DNA of 64,000 bases. It comes from Corynebacterium sp. HMSC08A12 (GTDB taxonomy: Bacteria > Actinomycetota > Actinomycetes > Mycobacteriales > Mycobacteriaceae). The stretch covers positions 36,953-100,952 of the forward strand of contig NZ_KV789172.1 of assembly GCF_001807485.1 (NCBI RefSeq). Reading direction: 5' to 3'. The stretch's first letter is position 1. Each line of letters begins with the position of its first letter. Below, one piece after another: positions 18,199 to 26,715 of the stretch. The translations under genes were made by a program, and so were the position numbers. A model generated the notes under the pieces. That model was not told the DNA's origin and ran no database searches. It worked only from the letters and a program-made list of their open reading frames with translations.

Positions 18199-18925
18199 CG
18201 TCCTTGCGCTGGTGGACAAAGAAGGCCCAGGCCACCAGCACCACCGTCCAGGCGCAGACGATGGCCACGCTGACGGGGGTTTCGTGCGCGCCGATAGAGA
18301 CGCTGCCGCCCAGGATCATCCAGATGTTGTTGAACGGCAGGTAGGGCGCGATGTTGTCGGCGATCCATTGGCTGAGCTGCTGGGAGATCAGCTCCACCGC
18401 GGTCGCCCACACCAGTGGCAGCGCCACCGCACCGGCCGTAGAGGGAATCAACACGCCGATCGCCGAGGCCATCAGGCTGATCAGCCCGGCGAACAGGATC
18501 GTGTAGCCCAGCAGCGGCAGCTGGTCGGTGTTGATCTCCTGCGGCAGGGTCGCCATCATCGCCACAGAGACTCCCACCGCCACGGCCATGGTCACCATCG
18601 CCAGGGCTGCGTTGACGAACATCTGCGCGAACAGCTGCTGCCAGCGGGCGGGGATCACCAGGAAGGACTGCGCGTGCAGGTTGTGCCCGCGCGTGCCGCT
18701 GACCCGCACGGCCGACAGCGACAGGATCAGCAGGTACGCCGGCATGAGACCCACGCCCAGCTCCGTCAGGCCCACCTCCGGCTCGTTCATCCCGTATTCG
18801 GACCGGTAGTAGCTCAGGGTCAGCGCGTTGGCGCCGATGTAGAACAGCAGGACGAAGCCCAGCATGATCCAGGTGCCCCACATGACGCGCGAGCGCGTCC
18901 ATTCACTGCGGATGATTCCTAGCAT
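18191..18925 (-). CDS. ABC-2 type permease, exporter 1
   Basis: 244 residues from the ATG at 18925 (RBS AGGAGGGG, seven bases away), overlapping the ATPase stop by one base (TAATG). Six hydrophobic segments are visible, beginning MWGTWIMLGFVLLFYIGANAL. It is the membrane half of an exporter of the ABC-2/multidrug or antimicrobial-peptide type, pairing with the ATPase encoded just upstream. It is the last gene of a four-gene run in which two ATPase-permease pairs are duplicated in tandem. Confidence 0.85.
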   Translation of the reverse strand: MLGIIRSEWTRSRVMWGTWIMLGFVLLFYIGANALTLSYYRSEYGMNEPEVGLTELGVGLMPAYLLILSLSAVRVSGTRGHNLHAQSFLVIPARWQQLFAQMFVNAALAMVTMAVAVGVSVAMMATLPQEINTDQLPLLGYTILFAGLISLMASAIGVLIPSTAGAVALPLVWATAVELISQQLSQWIADNIAPYLPFNNIWMILGGSVSIGAHETPVSVAIVCAWTVVLVAWAFFVHQRKDVK

Positions 18926-19857
18926 TACTGACCCCTCCTGTCTTGAGTCCTGTACTCCACTGCCTGCCCGGTCGCGTCCAGGAACTTCTGCTCCAGGCCC
19001 GCGCGCTGCGGGGTCATCTCCAGCACCACCGCGCCAGTATCGCGCACCAGTTCGCCGAGGCGCCGGTCCAGGTCGGGAGCCTCGGAGGCGAACTCCAGGG
19101 ATCCGTCGGGGCGCCGTGTGAGGTTGATGCCATCCAAGCGCGAGGTGGCGTCCACAAAAGAATCGGGATCGGCCACGCGCATCCGGATGGTGGGCTGGGC
19201 GCCCGTGCGCAGGAACTCGTCCATCGTGTATTCGCCGATGAGGGAGCCCTTGCCGATGACAACCAGGCGGTCGGCGGTGAGCTCCATCTCGTGCAGCAGG
19301 TGGGAGCTGACCAGCACGGCGCGGCCTTCGGAGGCGCTGCGGCGGATGAGCTCGCGCATCCAGTGCACGCCCTCCGGGTCGAGGCCGTTGACCGGCTCGT
19401 CGAGGATTAGGTGCTTCGGGTCGCCCAACAGTGCCACGGCCAGGCCCAGGCGCTGCTTCATGCCGAGGGAGAACTTCTTGATCTTGCGCTTCTGCACCCC
19501 GGCCAGGCCCACCAGCTCCAGGCACTCGTCAGCGCGGGACTGCGAGATCCCGGCCGCCTGCGCGATGGAGCGGATGTGCGCCCGGGCGGAGTGGCCGGGC
19601 ATGTACCAGGTGGGTTCCAGCAGCGCGCCGGCGATGTGAGGGCGCTGGGCGCGGTAGGCGCTTAGGGGCTGGCCGTCGAAGGTGACCTCGCCCTTGCCTA
19701 TCGTGTCCAGCCCCAGGATGCAGCGCATCGTTGAGGATTTGCCGGAACCGTTCGGCCCCAAGAAGCCTGTGACCTGCCCGTCGGGGACAGAAAAAGTGAG
19801 TCCATGGAGAACCTCCGTGGACCCATACTTTTTGGTTAGTTCTTTTACTGCGATCAT
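18925..19857 (-). CDS. ABC exporter ATP-binding protein 1
   Basis: 310 residues: Walker A GPNGSGKSST, a Q-loop region, signature FSLGMKQRLGLA, Walker B HLILDEPVNGLDPEG, and a C-terminal domain of about 90 residues as in BcrA/CcmA-like exporters. It drives the permease encoded downstream. It is clearly related to the ATPase encoded at 20647-21582 (shared TFSVPDGQVTGFLGPNG-type start and NLTKxYG), pointing to tandem duplication. Substrate unknown; peptide antibiotic or lipid export is the usual guess for this class. Confidence 0.9.
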   Translation of the reverse strand: MIAVKELTKKYGSTEVLHGLTFSVPDGQVTGFLGPNGSGKSSTMRCILGLDTIGKGEVTFDGQPLSAYRAQRPHIAGALLEPTWYMPGHSARAHIRSIAQAAGISQSRADECLELVGLAGVQKRKIKKFSLGMKQRLGLAVALLGDPKHLILDEPVNGLDPEGVHWMRELIRRSASEGRAVLVSSHLLHEMELTADRLVVIGKGSLIGEYTMDEFLRTGAQPTIRMRVADPDSFVDATSRLDGINLTRRPDGSLEFASEAPDLDRRLGELVRDTGAVVLEMTPQRAGLEQKFLDATGQAVEYRTQDRRGQ

Positions 19858-19877
19858 GCTGCCAGTCTAACTAAAAC

Positions 19878-20618
19878 CTATTTCACGTCTCGGGTCTTGT
19901 TGCTGTACAGCCCCAGCACCAGCAGGGCGACCATCCAGACGACCATCACAGCGAAGCCGAAGCCGGGGCTGACCATGTCGGTGTGGTCCGGGGCGTAGAT
20001 CCAGGTTTGCATGTCCTGCACGCGGCTGCCCGGGGACAGGTGGTACAGGGTCTTCAGGAAGGGGATGCTGTCGCCAGCGCTGTACAGCAGCCCCTCGACC
20101 ACCAGCATCCACACCAGCGGCAGCGCGATGGCACCCACTCGATTACGCAGCAGTGCGGCGATGCCGACGGCCATAACGGCGAAGGCGGGGGCGCCCACCG
20201 CGTATCCCCACAGCAGCAGCTGATCTTCGCCGGTGAAGTGCCCAGCCGGGAATACATTGAACACCGCCCAGCTGAGCGCCACGCCGAGGATGTAGTTCAG
20301 CTCCACGAACACCGCCGCCACCAGCGCGCGGGCCAGCAGCCAGGAACTCCGGTGCTTCTGAGTAAGGAAAGCGTGGGCCGTCATGTGGTTGCTGATGTCG
20401 CCGCCGGTCGTCGAGGCGCCGAAAATGATGGCGATCATCAGGAAGATCATTCCGCCGAAAAGCAGGTCGGGCCAGCCGCCATCCAATCGCGGGGAGTCAT
20501 TGAAAAGCATGTAGAGCGTCGTCGGGCCGTAGATCGAACCCGTGAACAGGATCACGTAGATCCAGGTGCTGCGGAGGCTTAGCAGCTTCGTAACTTCGGA
20601 GGAGATTGCTTTGAGCAT
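19878..20618 (-). CDS. ABC-2 type permease, exporter 2
   Basis: 246 residues with about six membrane segments (LFGGMIFLMIAIIFGAS and VALSWAVFNVFPAGHF among them). It begins 28 bases after ATPase 2 and ends 20 bases before ATPase 1, so all four genes are likely to be one transcript. It shares length and layout with the downstream permease but is diverged in sequence. Partner of the ATPase encoded at 20647-21582. Confidence 0.85.
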   Translation of the reverse strand: MLKAISSEVTKLLSLRSTWIYVILFTGSIYGPTTLYMLFNDSPRLDGGWPDLLFGGMIFLMIAIIFGASTTGGDISNHMTAHAFLTQKHRSSWLLARALVAAVFVELNYILGVALSWAVFNVFPAGHFTGEDQLLLWGYAVGAPAFAVMAVGIAALLRNRVGAIALPLVWMLVVEGLLYSAGDSIPFLKTLYHLSPGSRVQDMQTWIYAPDHTDMVSPGFGFAVMVVWMVALLVLGLYSNKTRDVK

Positions 20619-20646
20619 GGTTTGTCTCTTTTCTGTGCGGTGGGGG

Positions 20647-21582
20647 CTAGTTGCTGCGGTATTCCTGTTGGCCGGCGGTAGCGGCGAGGAAGCGCTGTTC
20701 CAGGTTGTCTGCGGTGGTTGCGAGCTTGGTCACCGCGAACTTTTCCTCCAGCGCCGTTGCCGCGATCGCCGCGCGCACCTCATGTTCTGGAATATCGTTG
20801 ACGCCCACACGCAGCGTCCGCTCCCTATCCAGTTCGACCTGGAAGCCGCGGCTGCGCAGGCTGTCTGCCAGCAGAACCGCTTCCTTGCACTCGACCTCCA
20901 CGTGGGCGCCGCCGGCGAGGAACTCTTCTAGGGTTTGCTCGCCGATGAGCTTGCCCTGGCCGATCAGTACCAGTCGGTCGGCGGTTTGCTGCATCTCGCT
21001 GAGCAGGTGGGAGCTAACCAACAGGCCGCGGCCGTCGTCGGCGAGTTGACGGATGATGCGGCGCATCCAGGACACACCCTCCGGGTCGAGGCCGTTGACC
21101 GGCTCGTCGAGGATCAGGTGCTGCGGGTTGCCAAGGAGGGCGGCGGCCAGGCCGAGGCGCTGCTTCATGCCCAGGGAGTAGCCGCCGACCTTCTTCTTGC
21201 CCGCGCTGGTGAGGCCCACCATGTCGAGGCATTCGTCCACGCGCTTGTCGGAGATGCCCGCACCCTTCGCGATGACGCGCAGGTGGTTGCGACCGCTGCG
21301 GGCAGGGGTGAACCAGGCGGCGTCCAGGACCGCGCCGGCGATGCTGGACTTGTTATCCAGGCCTGCGAAATCGCCGGCGTACCCCTTGCCGCTGAAGGTC
21401 ACCTTGCCGGCGCTCGGCTTGTCGAGGCCGAGCATGCAGCGCATGGTGGTGGACTTGCCCGCGCCGTTGGGCCCGAGGAAGCCGGTCACCTGCCCGTCCG
21501 GGACGGTGAATGAAAGGTCGTTGACTACTGTTTTCTTGCCGTACCTCTTAGTGAGGTTTTCCACGATGATCATGGTTCCCAT
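20647..21582 (-). CDS. ABC exporter ATP-binding protein 2
   Basis: 311 residues (an alternative ATG at 21573 would shorten it by three). Walker A GPNGAGKSTT, signature YSLGMKQRLGLAAA, Walker B HLILDEPVNGLDPEG, and an appended C-terminal domain. First gene of the four-gene exporter operon. A TCGTTGACGCC motif lies on the opposite strand at 20795-20805, in the codons for GVND. The two-component genes and an HNH nuclease gene lie upstream on the same strand. Confidence 0.9.
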   Translation of the reverse strand: MGTMIIVENLTKRYGKKTVVNDLSFTVPDGQVTGFLGPNGAGKSTTMRCMLGLDKPSAGKVTFSGKGYAGDFAGLDNKSSIAGAVLDAAWFTPARSGRNHLRVIAKGAGISDKRVDECLDMVGLTSAGKKKVGGYSLGMKQRLGLAAALLGNPQHLILDEPVNGLDPEGVSWMRRIIRQLADDGRGLLVSSHLLSEMQQTADRLVLIGQGKLIGEQTLEEFLAGGAHVEVECKEAVLLADSLRSRGFQVELDRERTLRVGVNDIPEHEVRAAIAATALEEKFAVTKLATTADNLEQRFLAATAGQQEYRSN

Positions 21583-21641
21583 GCTGCCGCCCGGGGTGGT
21601 ACTCCCACATCGGACGAGGGGTTGATCTTGCGTGTCCTACC

Positions 21642-22802
21642 TCAGTATGACGGCCCGCCCTCCTGCTCTTCGATCGCCTGGTGGTACTCGGCCAGCGCCT
21701 TGGTTTTGCGGACGTTGCGCTGGGCGAAGGTCTCGCGCCCCAGCGGCCCCTCGGCCTCGGTGATCACGCTGTGCCCGTCGCCGTGGGAGGTCCATACCTC
21801 GTGCCCGTCGGGGTGCAGGGCGACGTCCCAGCTGCCGGCGGTCTTGAGGTTGTGGTGCTTCGAGCAGAGTAGGTGCAGGTTCGCCGTGGAAGTCGGTCCA
21901 CTGCCGTATCGCCTTACGTGGTCGTATTGGCACTTGTAGGCGGGAACCTCGCAGCCTGGGAAGCGACAGTGCAGGTCGCGCCCAGCGACGGCTGCCTTGA
22001 TGCCCTCCGTCGGCGCATAGCCCTCGCACTCCGCGTAGCCCGGCGCAGACAGGTGCGTCACCCGCTGCAGCCAGGTCTTGGAAGCGGAGCGGTTCAGCCA
22101 GTGATCCTCCCCCAGCACCGCACCGTCGTTCGCCGGGTCGTGGTACAGGTTCAGAGTCACCGAAACCTCGGCCTTGTCGGTGATCAGCCGCAGCATCGCC
22201 TCCGGCTGCGAGCACTCGTACTTTTTGGCGGTGGCGCGCACGATCTTGTCGATCTCAATGCCCTCCATCCGCGGAACCCGCAGCGTGAAGATGGTGTACT
22301 CCGGGTCGCGGCAATCCACATTGAAGCTTGGCTCGGCCGCGGGTGCCTCATCCTTAGGTACGACGTTCCGATCGACCTCCCGCAAAATCTTCGAGATGCG
22401 GTTGTGGATAGTCCGCGGTGAGAACACGTGCTGGTCGGGACGTGAAGGCGTCAATTCGCAAAGTACCTTTTCCTCGACGGCCGAGCGATCGTCCGGCGCC
22501 ACGGCGAAAAGATCCTGCGCCACCCGCAGCACGTGGCGGGCGGTGTAACACCCCTGGTCAAACAGCTCGACGAGGCGCGGATAGTCGCGCAAGACGAAAG
22601 CTGCCTCGGCCCAGGCCTCCGCGACCCCGGCGGAAACACCCAGACGCACGGCGAGGCGAGTGCAGAAATCGGGCACCAGATCCTCCCCGTCCGGGGCGCA
22701 TGCCATTATCAGTTGGAATTGTTGTTGATTGAGCTGCCGCGCCGCGACGGTCAGCGGGTCCTGCGAACTGGCTATTCGAAACGATGGTGGTGAGGTAGTC
22801 AC
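21642..22802 (-). CDS. DUF222/HNH endonuclease-domain protein
   Basis: 386 residues from GTG at 22802. The N-terminal two-thirds belong to the DUF222 (13E12-repeat) type, and the C-terminus holds an HNH site: CRFPGCEVPAYKCQYDH, then NLHLLCSKHHNLKT, so two Cys pairs and the catalytic His are present. Such genes occur in multiple copies in Actinobacteria and behave like mobile or selfish elements, though the function is unproven. It sits between the two-component genes and the exporter operon, which suggests insertion into a once contiguous regulator-exporter unit. A GAATTGACGCC motif lies at 22447-22457. Confidence 0.88.
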   Translation of the reverse strand: MTTSPPSFRIASSQDPLTVAARQLNQQQFQLIMACAPDGEDLVPDFCTRLAVRLGVSAGVAEAWAEAAFVLRDYPRLVELFDQGCYTARHVLRVAQDLFAVAPDDRSAVEEKVLCELTPSRPDQHVFSPRTIHNRISKILREVDRNVVPKDEAPAAEPSFNVDCRDPEYTIFTLRVPRMEGIEIDKIVRATAKKYECSQPEAMLRLITDKAEVSVTLNLYHDPANDGAVLGEDHWLNRSASKTWLQRVTHLSAPGYAECEGYAPTEGIKAAVAGRDLHCRFPGCEVPAYKCQYDHVRRYGSGPTSTANLHLLCSKHHNLKTAGSWDVALHPDGHEVWTSHGDGHSVITEAEGPLGRETFAQRNVRKTKALAEYHQAIEEQEGGPSY

Positions 22803-22915
22803 GGAGTTCCCCTAATCCAGCGGCGAGGTTGTGGTGCCCCCGCCAAACTTCCTACCCAAAGAATAGAACACACCATCAAACCAAGTCAATACCCCCGGCG
22901 AAACTTTTTTCCTTT

Positions 22916-22926
22916 TTATTGACGCC
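22916..22926 (+). repeat. TTNTTGACGCC motif, intergenic copy
   Basis: TTATTGACGCC in the 169-base gap between the response regulator and HNH genes, preceded by a T/C-rich tract. One of 17 copies of the dispersed motif described in the findings. Nothing else recognisable is in the gap. Confidence 0.6.
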
Positions 22927-22971
22927 ACCAGCCCTAACAGCGAAAACACCCGTAAAGCTAAGGTAGAGGTT

Positions 22972-23655
22972 CTAGAAAGTCTGTTCGAGTAAATCCTCGG
23001 AATTGACGAGGCGATACTTGAAGGCAAACAGCACCGCATGCACCCGATCGCGCGACTGGGTCTTCGTGAGCACCCGGCCGACGTGCGTCTTCACGGTGGG
23101 CAGCGAAATGTAGAGCTTGTCGGCGATCTCCTGGTTGCTGAAGCCCAGCGCGATGAGTTTCAGAATCTCCAGCTCGCGCGGGGTCAGCGGATCGGGAAGA
23201 TCCAGCTCCACGGGCTCGCGACGCTGCGGGGTTTGCTCCATGCGGATGCTGCGCAACAGCCGTGCAGTGGCCTTCGGGCTGATCACGGCCGCCGAATCAC
23301 CGACGGTGCGGACGGCGGAGATGAGGTCCTCGGGGTCAGTGTCCTTGAGCAGAAAGCCGCTGGCCCCGGCCTCCACTGCACCGAGGACGTAGTTGTCGTT
23401 ATCGAAGGTAGTCAGCACGATCACGCGCGCACCGGAATCACCGGAAACCACCTGGCGGGTAGCCTCGATGCCATCCATGCGGGGCATCTGCACATCCATA
23501 AGGATGATGTCCACGGGCTGCGACTCTGCCAGCTCGCAGGCCTCCTGCCCGTCGGCGGCTTGCCACCGGACGGTGATATCGTCCTGCGAATCCAACACCA
23601 GGCCAAACCCTGCCCGTACCAGCTGCTGATCGTCGGCCAAACCTACGCTAATCAC
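22972..23655 (-). CDS. NarL/LuxR-type response regulator
   Basis: 227 residues from GTG at 23655. Receiver domain with phosphoacceptor Asp 54 (IILMDVQMPRMDG) and a conserved Lys in FLLKDTDPEDL, then a LuxR-type helix-turn-helix (LTPRELEILKLIALGFSNQEIADKLYIS). Immediately follows the sensor kinase with no gap. Likely controls the exporter operon downstream, although an HNH gene now lies between. Confidence 0.92.
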   Translation of the reverse strand: MISVGLADDQQLVRAGFGLVLDSQDDITVRWQAADGQEACELAESQPVDIILMDVQMPRMDGIEATRQVVSGDSGARVIVLTTFDNDNYVLGAVEAGASGFLLKDTDPEDLISAVRTVGDSAAVISPKATARLLRSIRMEQTPQRREPVELDLPDPLTPRELEILKLIALGFSNQEIADKLYISLPTVKTHVGRVLTKTQSRDRVHAVLFAFKYRLVNSEDLLEQTF

Positions 23656-24873
23656 TTAATCCTCCTTCGCATAAGGCACCGTCGCGGTCACGTTCCACCC
23701 ACCGGGGTACAACGCCGAGGCTCCCCACTTAGCCTCGCCACCGTGGATCGCCACGCGCTGGCGGATGCCAGTCAGGCCGCGGCCAGAGCCTTCGATCCGG
23801 TCATCACCCGGCGCGTTATCCACGCTAATGGTCACCTGGGCGGGCTCCCACTCCAGCCGCACCTGGGCCGGCACAGAACCAGCGTGCTTCAGCACGTTAG
23901 TCAGGGATTCCTGCACGATGCGGTACACACTGAGATCGCGGACCTCGTCCAACTGGCGCGGCTCGCCCGTGACGTGCAGCTCCACCTGCACCCCACTGCG
24001 CTTTGCATCCGCCACCAGGTCGGGCACGCCAGCCACCCCAGGGGTGACGGTGGTAGAACGCGGCGAGGGGGCGTCATCGTGAAGGACAGAGAGCAGCTCC
24101 CGCATCTGGGTCAAGGCCGAGCGACCGCGCGCGGCGATCGTGTCGAGGGCCTCGATGGCCTTGTCAGGATCCTTGCGACCTGCGTAGCGACCGCCGTCCG
24201 CCTGCGCGATGACGACAGTGAGGGAATGCGCAACGATGTCGTGCAGCTCCCGGGCGATGCGGTTGCGCTCGCTGACGGTGGCGAGCTCGGCGCGGGCGGC
24301 CAGCGCCTCCACTGCCTGGTCACGGCGCAACGAAAAGCGGCCAGCCAGCCACATCAGGGCGATGGTCACGGCGGTGAGCAGGGCGATTACTCCCCAGAAC
24401 GTCCAGAACTCAGCGGTCCGAAAATCCTCACCGCCCCATGCAAAATCACCGTCTCTTCCCTTGCGCGCGTTGTAAATGGTCCCCCACGCCATCGCGTAGA
24501 AAGAGCCAAGCAACAGTAAAGTCAGCCACAGCTTGCGGCGCAGCATCAGCTTCGCGGAGATGAAATAAGCCTCATAGGCCACCACCAAGTAGCCAAGTGG
24601 CCACACTAGCAGCGCAGACGTCGCATAGGCATACATGCCAACTGCAGTGACTGCCACACCCCATTCAGGGCGAAAGCGTTGGAGGAGCAAGCCGATGAAC
24701 CCCAAAACTAGACCTGTGCTGGCAACAACAACCTGCCAGGGGGCGATGTTCATGGCGGTGCCAAATGTGCTTCCGGCACCGAGAAAGAAGAACACCATGA
24801 CCACAACAGCTACAAGCACCCACCAGGAGGCATCCCGCCACCACACCGGACGAGGAACTGCTTCATAAGACAT
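23656..24873 (-). CDS. NarL-type sensor histidine kinase
   Basis: 405 residues. Four or five membrane segments occupy residues 15-175, with almost no extracellular loop, the intramembrane-sensing layout. The dimerisation helix of the HisKA_3 type is RNRIARELHDIVAHSL with phosphoacceptor His 211, and the ATPase domain ends GSGRGLTGIRQRV. Kinases of this design in Gram-positive bacteria commonly detect membrane stress or antimicrobial peptides and drive an adjacent ABC exporter. The SDR gene ends 15 bases upstream on the same strand, so all may be cotranscribed. Confidence 0.92.
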   Translation of the reverse strand: MSYEAVPRPVWWRDASWWVLVAVVVMVFFFLGAGSTFGTAMNIAPWQVVVASTGLVLGFIGLLLQRFRPEWGVAVTAVGMYAYATSALLVWPLGYLVVAYEAYFISAKLMLRRKLWLTLLLLGSFYAMAWGTIYNARKGRDGDFAWGGEDFRTAEFWTFWGVIALLTAVTIALMWLAGRFSLRRDQAVEALAARAELATVSERNRIARELHDIVAHSLTVVIAQADGGRYAGRKDPDKAIEALDTIAARGRSALTQMRELLSVLHDDAPSPRSTTVTPGVAGVPDLVADAKRSGVQVELHVTGEPRQLDEVRDLSVYRIVQESLTNVLKHAGSVPAQVRLEWEPAQVTISVDNAPGDDRIEGSGRGLTGIRQRVAIHGGEAKWGASALYPGGWNVTATVPYAKED

Positions 24874-24888
24874 GTATGAAGAGTCTAG

Positions 24889-25671
24889 TTACAGGCGCAC
24901 CCTATCGCCGTAAACGAGCAGGCCATTAACGAAACGGGTGAGGAACGGCGGCGAGAAGTGGCTGGTTGCCTCCAGCAGCTTCGTCTTCCAACCGACCGGG
25001 AAATGCACCTTCGTGGGGCTGCGGCGCGGCGCGGTCACGGCCCTTACTACCTCTGCAGCCACGTCTTGTGGGGTTGTGGACGCCCCCAGCCGCCGCATGC
25101 CCGCCGTTTCCACATCGGCGATGAGCGCCGTCCGCGAGTACAGGGGCAAAACAGTGCGGACGCGAATGTTGTGCTTATCCCACTCGAAATCCAGCGCCTC
25201 GGAGATGCCACGGACGGCGAACTTGGTGGCAGAGTAGGTGGCCATATCCGGGGTGCCGTAGATGGAGGAGGCACTGCAGACGTTGACGACCACACCGTTG
25301 CCGGCGGCTTTGAGGTGTTCGAAGGCCGCCCGGCAGCCGTAGATCACGCCCTTGACGTTGACGTCAACGAGGGCGGAATCCTGCTGGAAGCTCCCGCGGT
25401 CGATGAAGTCGCCGCCGTAGAGAACGCCCGCGTTGTTGATGAGTGCATTGATTCCCCCGGCGCGGGCCGCGAAGTCGGTAACAGTGGCGGACCACTGGTC
25501 GGGGTCGGTGACGTCGAGGGTGCCGGGGATGATGTTGGGATGCTGAGCCCAGTCACGGACCTTGTCGCCGTCGAGGTCGTAGGCGCCGACGGTCCAGTCG
25601 GCCTCGGCGAAGGACTCAGCGATTGCGCGGCCGAAGCCTTGGGCCGCGCCAGTAACGAGTATTGATTTCAC
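24889..25671 (-). CDS. Short-chain dehydrogenase/reductase
   Basis: 260 residues from GTG at 25671. Cofactor motif TGAAQGFGRAIA near the N-terminus, NNAGVLYGG, and the catalytic Ser with YSATKFAVRG (Tyr and Lys spaced by three). The PxxYSRTAL part after it resembles classical SDRs acting on lipid or steroid-like substrates; the substrate is unknown. There is no good ribosome binding site; a TAATAG -10 sequence about eight bases upstream suggests a leaderless transcript. The 25676-25695 palindrome covers that region. Confidence 0.85.
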   Translation of the reverse strand: MKSILVTGAAQGFGRAIAESFAEADWTVGAYDLDGDKVRDWAQHPNIIPGTLDVTDPDQWSATVTDFAARAGGINALINNAGVLYGGDFIDRGSFQQDSALVDVNVKGVIYGCRAAFEHLKAAGNGVVVNVCSASSIYGTPDMATYSATKFAVRGISEALDFEWDKHNIRVRTVLPLYSRTALIADVETAGMRRLGASTTPQDVAAEVVRAVTAPRRSPTKVHFPVGWKTKLLEATSHFSPPFLTRFVNGLLVYGDRVRL

Positions 25672-25675
25672 ACCC

Positions 25676-25695
25676 CTAACTATTACAGTAGTTAG
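25676..25695. promoter_or_regulatory. 20-base palindrome between divergent SDR and orphan gene, candidate operator
   Basis: CTAACTA and TAGTTAG flank a TTACAG spacer. It lies five bases before the SDR start and 17 bases before the orphan gene start, across likely -10 regions in both directions, so a single bound repressor could control both. Length and symmetry resemble TetR-type operators. No regulator gene is adjacent. Confidence 0.6.
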
Positions 25696-25712
25696 AGTAC
25701 AGGAGGTAGATT

Positions 25713-26165
25713 ATGGCTTATTTAATCATCGACCAATCCGGGAACCCATTAAGTCGCCCGAATGATGGAGATGTTGTATCCAATCCAGACACAGGGCAGG
25801 TCCTTACCGTCAGCTTCCTGAGGATAACCACGCCCAACGGGGACTATGAAGTTGATTTTCTTCCCGGAATTGTCGACCTCTACCAAGGAAGCAAGGATAG
25901 ATCATCCTATTCCACAAATATTCAAGAGATAAGCGTCGAGAAAGGAACTCGACTTCACAAAATTGGCAGTATTGACCATATAGATGATGTAACCCTGACG
26001 CATTTAGGGGATAAATACCGAGTTCAGGCCGCGAAACTAGACGACACGAAACCAGATAGTTTAATCCTCTGCGAAGATGGTTTTATAAGAACTTTGCAAG
26101 ATAGTTTTTCTGCTACCGACAGGCCTCAAGGAGTAATCCTCGTTCTCCACAAAGTAGACGAGTAG
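25713..26165 (+). CDS. Orphan protein of unknown function, low-GC
   Basis: 150 residues, with a textbook AGGAGG ribosome binding site seven bases before the ATG. The gene is visibly AT-richer than its neighbours (roughly 45% GC by eye) and uses codons such as TTA, AGA and ATA that are rare elsewhere in the window, suggesting recent transfer. The protein is acidic, mostly beta-strand-like (VLTVSFLRITTPNGDYEVDF), with no signal peptide or membrane segment and no recognised motif. A small cytosolic or immunity-type protein is conceivable but unproven. It sits between the divergent SDR and the convergent purE. Confidence 0.8.
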   Translation: MAYLIIDQSGNPLSRPNDGDVVSNPDTGQVLTVSFLRITTPNGDYEVDFLPGIVDLYQGSKDRSSYSTNIQEISVEKGTRLHKIGSIDHIDDVTLTHLGDKYRVQAAKLDDTKPDSLILCEDGFIRTLQDSFSATDRPQGVILVLHKVDE

Positions 26166-26199
26166 GCAGCCCCGACGCCCCCTACCCAGTTAGAACGCT

Positions 26200-26712
26200 T
26201 CACCCCATCAGCTTCTGCTGCAGGGCGCGATCCTTCTCCAGCACCGCGTCGCGCATGTTCTCCTGGTATTCGACCATTTTGTCCATCAGAGCCTTGTCAG
26301 CCACCGCAAGGGTGCGCACGGCCAGCAGTCCGGCGTTCTTCGCACCGTCGATGGAGACGGTGGCGGTCGGCACGCCGCCGGGCATCTGCACGATGGAGAG
26401 CAAGGAATCCAAGCCATCCAGATTGCCCAGGGCACGCGGGATGCCGATCACCGGCAGTGGGGTGGCCGCGGCGACCATGCCGGGCAGGTGGGCGGCACCG
26501 CCGGCGCAGGCGATGATCACCTTCACGCCGCGGGTGTGCGCGGTGCGGGCGTAGTCGAGCATGCGCTCCGGGGTGCGGTGCGCAGAGACCACTCCGACCT
26601 CGAAGGGGATGCCGAACTCGGCCAGCACCTCGGCGGCTGGCTCGACGGTGGGCCAGTCAGAGTCGGAGCCCATCACCAGGCCGACCAGCGGGGTGCGTGC
26701 GTTTTCAGTCAT
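26200..26712 (-). CDS. purE: N5-carboxyaminoimidazole ribonucleotide mutase
   Basis: 170 residues. Family signature [18 protein letters not shown] followed by [11 protein letters not shown] and [16 protein letters not shown]. It rearranges N5-CAIR to CAIR in de novo purine synthesis, using the product of PurK. It begins three bases after purK ends. Acts in the cytosol. Confidence 0.96.
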   Translation of the reverse strand: MTENARTPLVGLVMGSDSDWPTVEPAAEVLAEFGIPFEVGVVSAHRTPERMLDYARTAHTRGVKVIIACAGGAAHLPGMVAAATPLPVIGIPRALGNLDGLDSLLSIVQMPGGVPTATVSIDGAKNAGLLAVRTLAVADKALMDKMVEYQENMRDAVLEKDRALQQKLMG

Positions 26713-26715
26713 CAG

